Translations under genes and position numbers: made by a program
Notes under the pieces: generated by a model
The model's input: only the letters and a program-made list of their open reading frames with translations
Databases searched by the model: none
Told to the model about the DNA's origin: nothing
Origin: Rhodobiaceae bacterium
GTDB lineage: Bacteria; Pseudomonadota; Alphaproteobacteria; Rhizobiales; JAKPQE01
DNA length: 51,327 nucleotides
Assembly (NCBI GenBank): GCA_028278505.1
Contig: JANQEG010000135.1
Span: 1-51,327 of the forward strand
Direction: 5' to 3'
In this document: piece after piece, positions 1 through 8,355 of the stretch
Layout of the letters: each line of letters starts with the position of its first letter
Numbering within the stretch: the stretch's first letter is position 1

Positions 1-138
1 TTCCCGATTTGCGGCATCAAAGAATCCGACGACGGCGATATATCGCCGTCGGAGGCATCGCGCGGCGAGCGTCTCACCGGCGGGCCGCCGCGCCAATCGT
101 GAAACAGAATTGAACCAACCTTGTCGCCCGACGCTCTA
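1..138 (-). mobile_element. MITE-like element, left-edge copy, truncated by window start
   Basis: The segment from 138 back to about 57 is the reverse complement of the segment starting at 51202, with about three differences over some 83 bases. The outer end reads TAGAGCGTCGGGCGACAA on the minus strand, and the body includes a GC-rich hairpin. A related full-length copy with terminal inverted repeats lies at 29358-29633. The interior at 1-56 differs from the other copies and holds a 22-bp perfect palindrome. No coding capacity is visible, so it would be non-autonomous. Its outer end is only about 22 bp from the first gene's start codon. Confidence 0.65.
30..51. repeat. 22-bp perfect palindrome inside the left repeat element
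   Basis: The bases from 30 to 51 read the same on both strands, with the centre at GATATATC. It lies in the part of the element that differs from the other two copies. It could be a cruciform or a protein site; there is no evidence for either beyond the symmetry. Confidence 0.6.
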
Positions 139-160
139 GACGAGAGTGAGCAGCAGATCG

Positions 161-1378
161 ATGTCGGCAGAATGGGTTGAAGGCGCACGATCCTTCCTGC
201 GCTCCATGGAGGACCCCGGATCCGGCGCCTGCCGCTCGGTCCCCGACGGCCCGCCGACCCTTTACGGGCTCTGCTACGCCTTGCTCGGCCGCTACTATCT
301 CGGCGACGACATCGAATTGGCACCGCAGACCCGCGCCTTCATCGCCGGGTGTCAGTCGGCGCAAGGCGGCCTGCTTGTCGGGCCGGAACTGCGCGATTTC
401 GCGCCGCCGCCCGATGCCGTTCACGACCTTGAGCATCTGCAGCTTCATTCGACCTGTGCGGCGCTGCCGTTCTGCCAGCAGTTCGATATCGCACTGGCCC
501 CGCTTGACGCCGCGCACCGCTTCTGTGACCCGGCTGTGCTCGACGATTGGCTCGCTCGCCGCGACCTCAAGGCCGCCTGGCTCGAAGGCAACAATCTCTT
601 GTTCGTCGGCCAATTGCTCGTCTATCTGCGCGATGGCGAAGGCCATCCGGACGCCGCCGACGCCCTGAACCGCTGGTTCGACTGGCTCGATCGCCATGTC
701 GATCCCGAAACCGGATTGTGGGGCACTGATCGCGGCTGTCCGGCAGATCATGCCGTCTACGGCGGCTATCACCAGCTCCTGGTCTACTACGCCGAAGACA
801 GGGCGCTCACCAGTCCGCGCAACCTCGTGGATACGGTGCTGAGCCTGCAGCACCGGGATGGCGGCTTCGATCCGCGCGGACGGGCCGGCGCTTGCGAAGA
901 CGTCGATGCCGTCGACATCCTGGTGAACTGCTACAAGCGTGTGCCTTATCGGCGAGCGGAAATCCGCCATGCCCTGAAGCGCTGTCTGCGCCGCATTCTT
1001 GCGACCCAGAATGGCGATGGCGGATTTTCCTATCGCCCCGATGAGCCGCAAAATCACATGGGGCTTCCCGGGACCCAGGCGGCGGCCAACATATCGTGTA
1101 CGTTTCCGACCTGGTTTCGCATCCACACGCTCGCGCTCATCGCCGAAATCCTGCCGGAGGCCCGGCCGCTGCGCGATGTCCCGTTTCGTTTCAATCAATC
1201 GCTCGGAATGGGATGGCACGAAAGCCCGGCAGATTGGACGGTGATCGACGACCATGTCACTTTCGCCGAGTGGCCGTTGATCGCAAAGTGGACCCTGCGC
1301 CGTTGGGGACGCACCGTCCAAAGCGCGACGATTGGTGCGGCGGCCAAACGGGTGGTGGCGTCGCGGGCGCGAAGATAG
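161..1378 (+). CDS. Alpha/alpha-barrel (prenyltransferase/terpenoid-cyclase fold) protein of unknown function
   Basis: A 405-residue protein without a signal peptide or membrane segment. It contains repeats resembling the barrel repeats of protein prenyltransferases and squalene cyclases, with SLQHRDGGFD at about residues 227-237 and ATQNGDGGFSYRP at about 281-293, plus aromatic-rich helices. This fold also occurs in uncharacterised bacterial proteins near glycosyltransferases, so a role on a lipid or polysaccharide substrate is possible but inferred. No DXDD or DDXXD cyclase motif is evident. ATG 161 is chosen over the in-frame GTG at 146; neither has a strong ribosome site. The gene starts just beyond a repeat-element end. 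A glycosyltransferase follows 117 bp downstream. Confidence 0.6.
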   Translation: MSAEWVEGARSFLRSMEDPGSGACRSVPDGPPTLYGLCYALLGRYYLGDDIELAPQTRAFIAGCQSAQGGLLVGPELRDFAPPPDAVHDLEHLQLHSTCAALPFCQQFDIALAPLDAAHRFCDPAVLDDWLARRDLKAAWLEGNNLLFVGQLLVYLRDGEGHPDAADALNRWFDWLDRHVDPETGLWGTDRGCPADHAVYGGYHQLLVYYAEDRALTSPRNLVDTVLSLQHRDGGFDPRGRAGACEDVDAVDILVNCYKRVPYRRAEIRHALKRCLRRILATQNGDGGFSYRPDEPQNHMGLPGTQAAANISCTFPTWFRIHTLALIAEILPEARPLRDVPFRFNQSLGMGWHESPADWTVIDDHVTFAEWPLIAKWTLRRWGRTVQSATIGAAAKRVVASRARR

Positions 1379-1495
1379 GGCTGAAGAGCGCTGCCAAATG
1401 GGCACCGGTAACAACGGCATTTCGTGTCAGCGCCGGAAACCGGAACCTGCGGGAACCGGGTCGGTGTCCCATTCGCTCCGGAGGGAAGCGCGGTG

Positions 1496-2536
1496 ATGTC
1501 CCTTGAGCCGGTGCCAAAGCAGAGCGATGCCGTCCCGCAAGTGACCGTCTTGATGAGTGTCTTCAATGGCGCGCGCACTCTGCGCGAGGCCGTTGAGAGT
1601 ATCCTGGATCAGACTTTTTCCGCCTACGAGTTCCTGATCATCGACGATGCCTCCACCGACGAAACCCCGCAGATGCTGGACGACTACGCCGCCCGCGACG
1701 CGCGCATCCGTATTGTCCGCAACGATCGCAATCTCGGCTTGACCCAATCACTCAACCGCGGGATCGGCCTGTCGCGCGGGGCGCTGATTGCGCGGATGGA
1801 CGCCGACGACATCTCCAGACCCAACCGCCTGGACCGGCAGGTATCATTTATGGCCGCGGCGCCGGAAATCGCGGTTTCGAGCTGTGCGGCGCAGCTTTTC
1901 GGCCTGAACAGCGAAGTCTGGTCCCCGCCGGAAACCCATGACGGGATTGTTGCCGAATTGTCGTATCACAACTGCCTGTGCCACGCCGGCGCAATCCTGA
2001 GGTCGGCATTTCTGAATGAGCACGGGCTGCGCTATCCCGATGTCGCGTTCGCACAGGACTATCTGTTCTGGGCGCAGTGCAGCGAGCGGGGACGCCTCGC
2101 CGGTTTGCGGGAGATCCTGATTGACTATCGAACCCATCCGGACTCGGTCGGCGCGAAGAACCGGGCAGGGCAGCGGCAAACCGTGCGGCTGGCACAGCGG
2201 CTCATCCTGGCAAGCGCCTTCGGCATCAGCGCGACCGACGCGGAATTGCAGTTTCACGAAAAGCTCAATCGCGCACCCGGAGATTTCTTTGACGGATCGC
2301 GGGATCACCTGCTCTGGGCGCTCAACATCGCCAGAAATTCGACGCGCGACAGCCTGCGGGCACAGCTCAGGCGACGACTCGAAGAAGCCGTCTTGAGCCG
2401 CGCCCGAAACATCGGCAGGCCGTTTCCGCGCTCGATGCCGGAAATGAAATTGCTCGTCGAGCTTTACGGGCCGGTTGGCGCGATCGGTTTTGCGATCCGC
2501 GCCTATGCGGTATTCGCTTTCGGTCGGTTGGTATAA
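1496..2536 (+). CDS. Family 2 glycosyltransferase
   Basis: A 346-residue GT-A fold glycosyltransferase. The N-terminal domain opens with VTVLMSVFNGA, then LIIDDASTDET (nucleotide-sugar binding) and ALIARMDADDIS, which holds the DXD-type metal-binding acidic cluster. The C-terminal 150 residues are less conserved and probably set acceptor specificity. There are no membrane helices, so it should act on the cytoplasmic side. The start at 1496 is preferred to an upstream in-frame ATG at 1424, because GGAGGGAA at 1480-1487 is correctly spaced for it. It is codirectional with the barrel protein upstream. Donor and acceptor cannot be told from sequence. Confidence 0.85.
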   Translation: MSLEPVPKQSDAVPQVTVLMSVFNGARTLREAVESILDQTFSAYEFLIIDDASTDETPQMLDDYAARDARIRIVRNDRNLGLTQSLNRGIGLSRGALIARMDADDISRPNRLDRQVSFMAAAPEIAVSSCAAQLFGLNSEVWSPPETHDGIVAELSYHNCLCHAGAILRSAFLNEHGLRYPDVAFAQDYLFWAQCSERGRLAGLREILIDYRTHPDSVGAKNRAGQRQTVRLAQRLILASAFGISATDAELQFHEKLNRAPGDFFDGSRDHLLWALNIARNSTRDSLRAQLRRRLEEAVLSRARNIGRPFPRSMPEMKLLVELYGPVGAIGFAIRAYAVFAFGRLV

Positions 2537-2539
2537 GAA

Positions 2540-2563
2540 AGAGCCGCAGCCGTTATCGGCTCT
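2540..2563 (+). other. Short hairpin after the glycosyltransferase gene
   Basis: AGAGCCG (2540-2546) pairs with CGGCTCT (2557-2563) immediately after the stop codon. There is no following T-run, so a classical Rho-independent terminator is doubtful. It could be a weak terminator or 3-prime-end stabiliser ahead of iorA. Confidence 0.35.
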
Positions 2564-2633
2564 AAATGAAAAGAAACGCGCCCGGTTTGTCACGATCGTG
2601 TCGCCGGCGCGCGGCGCAGCGGGACGGAGGCCC

Positions 2634-4781
2634 ATGGCCGAGAGGTCTTTTGCCAGGGAGGTCGAAAAGCTGAGGCTCGGCGACGGGGATAATTTCGTCG
2701 GCGAGGGCATTCTGGCGATCACCAAGGCGCTCCTGGAAAACGGTGTCGGCTATGTCGGCGGCTATCAGGGGGCGCCGATCAGCCATCTGATGGACATGCT
2801 CGCCGACGCCGAGGAGATTCTCGACGAGCTCGACATCCGCTTCGAGGCGAACGCGTCGGAATCGGCGGCCGCCGCCATGCTCGCCGCCTCGGTGCACTAT
2901 CCGATCCGCGGCGCCGTCACCTTCAAAGGGCCGGTCGGCGTCAATGTTGCGTCGGATGCGCTCGCCAATCTCGCCTCGGCCGGGGTCAATGGCGGGGCGC
3001 TTGCCATCATCGGCGAGGATTACGGCGAGGGCTCCTCGATCATGCAGGAGCGCAGCCATGCCTTTGCGATGAAATCGCAGATCTGGCTCATCGATCCACG
3101 CCCCAATCTGCCGTCGATCGTCAAGGCGGTGGGGCAGGGGTTCGACCTCTCCGAGGCCAGCAACACGCCGGTCATGCTGATGGTGCGGATACGCTCCTGC
3201 CACGTCACCGGCAGTTTTGCGACCAGCGACAACCGGCGCCCGCCGCTCACCGTCACTGGCGCGCTCGCCGATCCGAAAAGCGACTTCACCCGCGTGGTGC
3301 TGCCGCCCTGGTCCTACATCCAGGAGCAGGACAAGGTGAACAATCGCTGGCCGGCGGCAGAAAAGCATATCCGTGAAAACGGCCTCAACGAATTGTTCGG
3401 CCCCGTCGATGCCGGCATCGGCATCGTGCTCCAGGGCGGCATGTACAATTCCGTCATCCGCGCGCTGCAGCGCCTGGGCCTCGCCGATCTTTACGGCGAC
3501 ACCGAGATCCCGCTTTACATATTGAACGTCACCTATCCGCTGGTGGCGGGCGAATTCCTCGATTTCTGCGCCGGCAAGTCGGCGGTCCTGGTGGTCGAGG
3601 AGGGTCAGCCCGAATTCATCGAGCAGGGGCTTGGCGCCATCCTCTATAAGGCCGGCAGCGACGTCCGGCTGTTCGGCAAGGACGTGCTGCCGATGGCCGG
3701 CGAATATACCGGCCAGATCGTGCTCGACGGCATTGCCGCGTTCCTGCGCGACGCCGCCCCGGAACTCTTGCCGGCCCAGCGCCGGGCGCCGAACCGGGAG
3801 GAACAGCCGCCGGTTCCGGACCTTGCCAAGACCGTGCCGATCCGCCCGCCGGGCTTTTGCACGGGCTGTCCGGAGCGCCCGGTGTTCGCGGCCTTAAAAC
3901 TGATCGAAGGCGAGCGCGGCAAGCACCAGATCGCCGGCGATATCGGCTGCCATCTGTTTGCGGCGCTGCCGCCCTTCGAGATCGGCGGCTCGACCATGGG
4001 CTACGGCCTCGGCCCGGCCTCCAACGGCGCTTTCGACGGCGGCGGCGACAAGCGGGCGATCTCCATCATCGGCGATGGCGGCTTCTGGCATAACGGGCTC
4101 GCCTCGTCGTTCGGCAATGCGGTCTTCAACAAATCCGACAGCGTCATCGTCGTCGTCGACAATTTCTATTCCGCCGCCACCGGCGGCCAGGACGTGCCGT
4201 CCTCGCGCGCCGACAACAGGTCGAAATCGACCAAACATCCGATCACCGAAGCGGTCAAAGGCATCGGCGTTGAGTGGGTGCGCCAGGTCGACCGCACCTA
4301 TGACGTGCCGCTGATGCGCGACACGCTGCGCGAGGCGCTGACCACCGAGCACAAAGGCCCGAAGGTCATCGTGGCGGCGTCCGAATGCATGCTCAACCGC
4401 CAGCGCCGGGAACGCCCGCTCGAAGCGAAGGCGATCGCCGACGGGCGGCGGGTGGAGAAGCCGCGCTTCGGCGTCGATGAGGATATCTGCACCGGCGACC
4501 ATGCCTGCATCCGGCTGTCGGGCTGTCCGTCGCTGTCGCTGAAACGGCTCGACGATCCCTTGCGCGACGATCCGATCGCGGCGATCGATGAAAGCTGTGT
4601 CGGCTGCGGCAATTGCGGCGAGGTCGCCGATGCGGCGATCCTGTGCCCGTCATTCTACCGCGCTGACATCGTCCACAACCCGTCCTGGATCGAGCGCACG
4701 TTTGCGGGGATTTCCGCCCGCATCATCGCGGCCCTGCAGGCCCGCCGCGCCCGCGCCCGGCTCGATTTCGCCGAGGGCTGA
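2634..4781 (+). CDS. iorA: Indolepyruvate ferredoxin oxidoreductase, alpha subunit
   Basis: A 715-residue, thiamine-diphosphate-dependent 2-oxoacid:ferredoxin oxidoreductase subunit, which with IorB oxidatively decarboxylates aryl-pyruvates from Trp, Phe and Tyr to aryl-CoA. The N-terminal part holds the pyrimidine-binding fold. A conserved CTGC lies at about 409-412. The thiamine motif runs from GDGGFW (about 480) to DNFY (about 509). The C-terminal ferredoxin domain has a complete CxxCxxC...CP set near 658. The first set reads CTGDHACIRLSGC from residue 619, so the usual second cysteine is an aspartate. ATG 2634 follows GGAGG with short spacing, and the in-frame extension back to 2475 overlaps the previous gene. 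iorB starts 5 bp after the stop. Confidence 0.92.
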   Translation: MAERSFAREVEKLRLGDGDNFVGEGILAITKALLENGVGYVGGYQGAPISHLMDMLADAEEILDELDIRFEANASESAAAAMLAASVHYPIRGAVTFKGPVGVNVASDALANLASAGVNGGALAIIGEDYGEGSSIMQERSHAFAMKSQIWLIDPRPNLPSIVKAVGQGFDLSEASNTPVMLMVRIRSCHVTGSFATSDNRRPPLTVTGALADPKSDFTRVVLPPWSYIQEQDKVNNRWPAAEKHIRENGLNELFGPVDAGIGIVLQGGMYNSVIRALQRLGLADLYGDTEIPLYILNVTYPLVAGEFLDFCAGKSAVLVVEEGQPEFIEQGLGAILYKAGSDVRLFGKDVLPMAGEYTGQIVLDGIAAFLRDAAPELLPAQRRAPNREEQPPVPDLAKTVPIRPPGFCTGCPERPVFAALKLIEGERGKHQIAGDIGCHLFAALPPFEIGGSTMGYGLGPASNGAFDGGGDKRAISIIGDGGFWHNGLASSFGNAVFNKSDSVIVVVDNFYSAATGGQDVPSSRADNRSKSTKHPITEAVKGIGVEWVRQVDRTYDVPLMRDTLREALTTEHKGPKVIVAASECMLNRQRRERPLEAKAIADGRRVEKPRFGVDEDICTGDHACIRLSGCPSLSLKRLDDPLRDDPIAAIDESCVGCGNCGEVADAAILCPSFYRADIVHNPSWIERTFAGISARIIAALQARRARARLDFAEG

Positions 4782-4786
4782 CGAAT

Positions 4787-6349
4787 ATGGCCGAAGCGGA
4801 ACTCGATCTGGAGCAGCGTCCGCCCGACCCGCGAATGGCCGGGATCATCAAGCTTGCCATCATGGCCGTCGGCGGCCAGGGCGGCGGCGTGCTCACCGAC
4901 TGGGTCGAGGCGTGCGCGCGGGCGGGCGGCTATGCGGTCCAGGCGACCTCGGTCGCCGGCGTCGCCCAGCGCACCGGCGCCACCATCTACTACATCGAGA
5001 TGGCGCCGGCGAGCGAACGCGCGCCGGTGTTTTCGCTGATGCCGGCGGCCGGCGATGTCGACGTGCTGATCGCCGCGGAGATGATGGAGGCGGGCAGGGC
5101 GATCATGCGCGGCTTCGTCACGCCCGACCGCACCACGCTGATCGCCTCCTCGCACCGGGCGCTTGCGGTCTCGGAAAAGACCGTGCCCGGCGACGGCATC
5201 GCCAGTTCGGACGAAGTGGTCGCCGCCGCCGAAATCGCCGCGCAGCGCTTCATCGCCTTCGACATGGAGAAGATTGCGGTCGAGTGCGGCACGGTGATCT
5301 CCGCCAGCCTGTTCGGGGCGCTTGCGGGCTCGAAGACGCTGCCGTTCCGCCAGGAGGATTTCGAGGCGGCGATCAGGGCGTCGGGCCGCGGCGTCGAGGC
5401 GAGCCTTGCGGCGTTCACGCGCGCCCGCGCCGCCGTCGAGACGCCGCCCGCCGAGGACGGCGATGTGGAGCCCGCAGCATCACCAGTCGCAGCACCCCCG
5501 CGCGGGCCCGAAAAGGCGCTTCAAGGCTGGACCCGGCTCATGGCCGAAATCAACGGCTTACCGGGAGAAGTTCGCGACATGGCCCGGCAGGGCCTGCGCG
5601 CCGTCGTCGATTTCCAAGACATCGATTATGGCCGCGAATATCTCGACCGGCTCGGCGAAGTCTTGAGCGCCGATGACCCGGACCGCGGCTATCTGCTCTC
5701 TTGCGAGGCGGCGAAATATATCGCCAACGCCATGGCTTACGACGATGTCATCCGGGTTGCCGATCTGAAGACGCGGGAAAGTCGGCTGGCACGGGTGCGG
5801 CGCGAAATGAAGCCGCCGGCCGGCACGCGGCTGATGGTGACGGAGTTCCTGCATCCGCGCGCGGAAGAAATCGTCGGGCTTCTGCCGGCCCGGCTCGGCC
5901 GCTGGGTCGAGGCGCGGCCGGCCCGCATGCGCTTCGTCGACAGGCTGGTCAATCGCGGCCGCCGCCTGCGCAGCGACCGGTTTTTGCCGTTCCTGCAGCT
6001 TTATGCGGTCGCGGGCCTCAGGCGCTGGCGCCGCGGCAATCTGCGCCATGCGGTCGAACAGGCGCATCTGGAGGCCTGGCTCGACGATGCGTTCGGCCAG
6101 GCCGCGAAGAACTACGACCTTGCCGTCGAACTCATCCGCAACCGACGGCTGATCAAGGGTTATTCCGACACCCATGCGCGCGGGCTTGGCAAGTTCGAGC
6201 GGGTCCGTCGCGGTATCGCGCTCATCGAGGATCGCGCCGATGCGGCCGACTGGGCGCGGCGGCTGCGCACCGCGGCGCTCGCCGACGAAAAGGGCGCAGC
6301 ACTCGACGGTGTTATTGCGACGATCCGCAGCTTTAGCGAAGCTGAATAA
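4787..6349 (+). CDS. iorB: Indolepyruvate oxidoreductase subunit beta with fused C-terminal DUF6537-type domain
   Basis: A 520-residue protein. The N-terminal 220 residues are the gamma-type 2-oxoacid oxidoreductase domain (KLAIMAVGGQGGGVLTDW, then TSVAGVAQRTGATIYY), which docks on IorA. A Pro/Ala-rich linker around 220-240 leads into an arginine-rich, mostly helical C-terminal domain of about 270 residues. Archaeal IorB is only about 200 residues, so this long form is the fused version found in many proteobacteria. The role of the extra domain is not known to me. Translation is probably coupled to iorA. Confidence 0.88.
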   Translation: MAEAELDLEQRPPDPRMAGIIKLAIMAVGGQGGGVLTDWVEACARAGGYAVQATSVAGVAQRTGATIYYIEMAPASERAPVFSLMPAAGDVDVLIAAEMMEAGRAIMRGFVTPDRTTLIASSHRALAVSEKTVPGDGIASSDEVVAAAEIAAQRFIAFDMEKIAVECGTVISASLFGALAGSKTLPFRQEDFEAAIRASGRGVEASLAAFTRARAAVETPPAEDGDVEPAASPVAAPPRGPEKALQGWTRLMAEINGLPGEVRDMARQGLRAVVDFQDIDYGREYLDRLGEVLSADDPDRGYLLSCEAAKYIANAMAYDDVIRVADLKTRESRLARVRREMKPPAGTRLMVTEFLHPRAEEIVGLLPARLGRWVEARPARMRFVDRLVNRGRRLRSDRFLPFLQLYAVAGLRRWRRGNLRHAVEQAHLEAWLDDAFGQAAKNYDLAVELIRNRRLIKGYSDTHARGLGKFERVRRGIALIEDRADAADWARRLRTAALADEKGAALDGVIATIRSFSEAE

Positions 6350-6644
6350 GGCCTGAAGCAAATCGAAATCCCAGAACCGGACGCGAACCGCGCCGGCGAG
6401 GCGGTTTCTAGTCCGTTGTCATTAAGGCGTTATCGCGCTTGCGCTATCGATCGGCCTTGCATCAGGGGAGAACTCGGACTCGCATTTCTTGTCATTCGAC
6501 CCCGGCAGGCCGCCGCGACGGCGTCAAACCGCGTTGCCAATCCAACCGAATGTTGCGATGCTCCGGTTCAAGAAATCTGGACGGTGCACGGCGCAGTATT
6601 TGCGACGGTCTCCGGAAAATATAAACCAGCAGGGAGAATGAACC
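6350..6644. other. Intergenic region between iorB and the peptide transporter
   Basis: About 295 bp with no convincing ORF, and lower in GC than the flanking genes. It probably carries the promoter of the peptide-transport operon. I see no clear sigma-70 hexamer pair or operator dyad. The only firm element is a ribosome site GGGAGAA shortly before ATG 6645. Confidence 0.4.
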
Positions 6645-8219
6645 ATGAGAAACACCAAAAATGGCCGGCATGTGCTGGACATTTCACGGCGAGGGCTGCT
6701 GCAGGGCGCCTCGGCGCTCGGTGCCGCGGCGCTCGTCGGCCCGCTCGGCACAAGCTATGCGTCCGCCGCGCCGAAAAAGGGCGGCACGTTGCGCGTCGGC
6801 ATCGGCCACGGCAACACGTCGGACAGCTATGATCCGGCGACCTGGACCGATCTGTTCGCGCAGACCTTTTCGGCGGCGCGTTGCGGTTACCTGACCGAAA
6901 TCACCGCCGACGGCTCGCTGGCCGGCGAAGTGGCCGAGAGCTGGGAAGCTTCCGACGATGCCAAGGTCTGGACGCTGAAAATCCGCAGTGGCCTCGAATT
7001 CCACAGCGGCAAGACGGTAACGCCGGACGATGTCGTGGCTTCGCTCAACCACCATCGCGGCGAAGACAGCAAATCGGCCGCCAAGCCGATCGTCGAAGCG
7101 ATCAAGGATATGAAGATCGACGGCTCGAACGTCGTCGTGACGCTGGAGGCCGGCAATGCCGACTTCCCCTTCGTTCTGTCCGACTACCATCTGGCGATCC
7201 TGCCTTCCGCGGACGGCAAGATCGATGCGAACACCAGCGATGGCTGCGGCGGTTATGTCGTCGATTCCTATGAGCCGGGCGTGCGCGCCACAATGAAGCG
7301 CAATCCGAATTTCTGGAAGGAGGATCGTGCCCATTTCGATGGCGCCGAACTCCTGACCATCGCCGATTCCGCGGCGCGCCAGAACGCGCTGGTGACCGGC
7401 GAGGTCGATGTCATTGACCGGGTGGAATTGAACACCGTCCACCTGCTCAAGCGGTCGAAGGACATCAAGATTCTGGCGACGACGGGCACGCAGCACTTCA
7501 CCTTCGCCATGGATACCCGCGCCGCGCCCTACGATGACAACAACGTTCGCCTGGCGCTGAAATATGCGGTTGACCGCGAGGAATTGGTTGAAAAGATCCT
7601 GAGCGGCTATGGCGAGGTCGGCAACGATCATCCGATCGGCACGTCGAACCGCTACCACGCGAGCGGGCTTGAGCAGCACGCCTATGACGCCGACAAGGCG
7701 AAGTACTATCTGAAACAGGCCGGGCTGGACAGCCTCGACGTCTCGCTTTCGGCAGCCGATGCCGCGTTTGCGGGCGCCGTCGACGCCGCCGTGCTCTATT
7801 CGGAAAAAGCCGCGGCCGCCGGCATCAACATCAAGGTGGTGCGCGAACCCAATGACGGCTATTGGTCCAATATCTGGATGAAGAAGCCGTTCTGCGCGGT
7901 CTATTGGGGCGGCCGCCCGACCGAAGACTGGATGTTCACGACCGCCTACGCCTCCGGCGCGCCGTGGAATGACAGCTTCTGGGAGCATGAGAAGTTCAAC
8001 AAGCTGCTGCTTGAAGCCCGCTCCGAACTCGACGACGCGAAACGCCGGGTCATGTACGAGGAAATGCAGGCGATCGTCTCAAGCGAAGGCGGCGTCGTCA
8101 TCCCGATGTTCGCCTCCTACGTGATGGCCCATTCCACCAAGGTCGCCCATCCCGAGAAGGTCGGTGCCAACTGGTCGCTCGACGGCTTCCGCTGCGTCGA
8201 GCGGTGGTGGTTTGCCTGA
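6645..8219 (+). CDS. Peptide/nickel-type ABC transporter substrate-binding protein, Tat-exported
   Basis: A 524-residue SBP family 5 (DppA/OppA-like) periplasmic binding protein. The N-terminus carries a twin-arginine motif SRRGLLQ with arginines at 15-16, then an Ala/Gly-rich h-region ending near ASA at about residue 42. The mature protein opens with KKGGTLRVGIGHG, typical of the family. TWTLKIRSGLEFHSGKTVTPDDV is also diagnostic of SBP_bac_5 proteins. It delivers di- or oligopeptides, or a similar ligand, to the permeases encoded downstream. Placement next to iorAB suggests peptide-derived aromatic amino acids, which is inference only. A strong hairpin separates it from the permease gene. 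Confidence 0.9.
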   Translation: MRNTKNGRHVLDISRRGLLQGASALGAAALVGPLGTSYASAAPKKGGTLRVGIGHGNTSDSYDPATWTDLFAQTFSAARCGYLTEITADGSLAGEVAESWEASDDAKVWTLKIRSGLEFHSGKTVTPDDVVASLNHHRGEDSKSAAKPIVEAIKDMKIDGSNVVVTLEAGNADFPFVLSDYHLAILPSADGKIDANTSDGCGGYVVDSYEPGVRATMKRNPNFWKEDRAHFDGAELLTIADSAARQNALVTGEVDVIDRVELNTVHLLKRSKDIKILATTGTQHFTFAMDTRAAPYDDNNVRLALKYAVDREELVEKILSGYGEVGNDHPIGTSNRYHASGLEQHAYDADKAKYYLKQAGLDSLDVSLSAADAAFAGAVDAAVLYSEKAAAAGINIKVVREPNDGYWSNIWMKKPFCAVYWGGRPTEDWMFTTAYASGAPWNDSFWEHEKFNKLLLEARSELDDAKRRVMYEEMQAIVSSEGGVVIPMFASYVMAHSTKVAHPEKVGANWSLDGFRCVERWWFA

Positions 8220-8264
8220 TTGAAGGTGAATGCTCCGGCGCTTCGGCGCCGGAGCGCCCTTCAA
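8220..8264 (+). promoter_or_regulatory. Strong intercistronic hairpin after the binding-protein gene
   Basis: GCTCCGGCGC (8232-8241), a TTCG tetraloop and GCGCCGGAGC (8246-8255) form a perfect 10-bp stem. Outside it TTGAAGG (8220-8226) can pair with CCTTCAA (8258-8264). It starts at the stop codon of the binding-protein gene. Such structures commonly protect the upstream mRNA or partly terminate, giving more binding protein than permease. That function is inferred from position and stability. Confidence 0.7.
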
Positions 8265-8355
8265 GCGCAATGCAAATTAGTAAGCCGAACGCGCAAGCCG
8301 GCCGCAGCTCCCGAATTAAGAACAATCGCGGCAGCGGCGGCGACGGGGGGACGTT

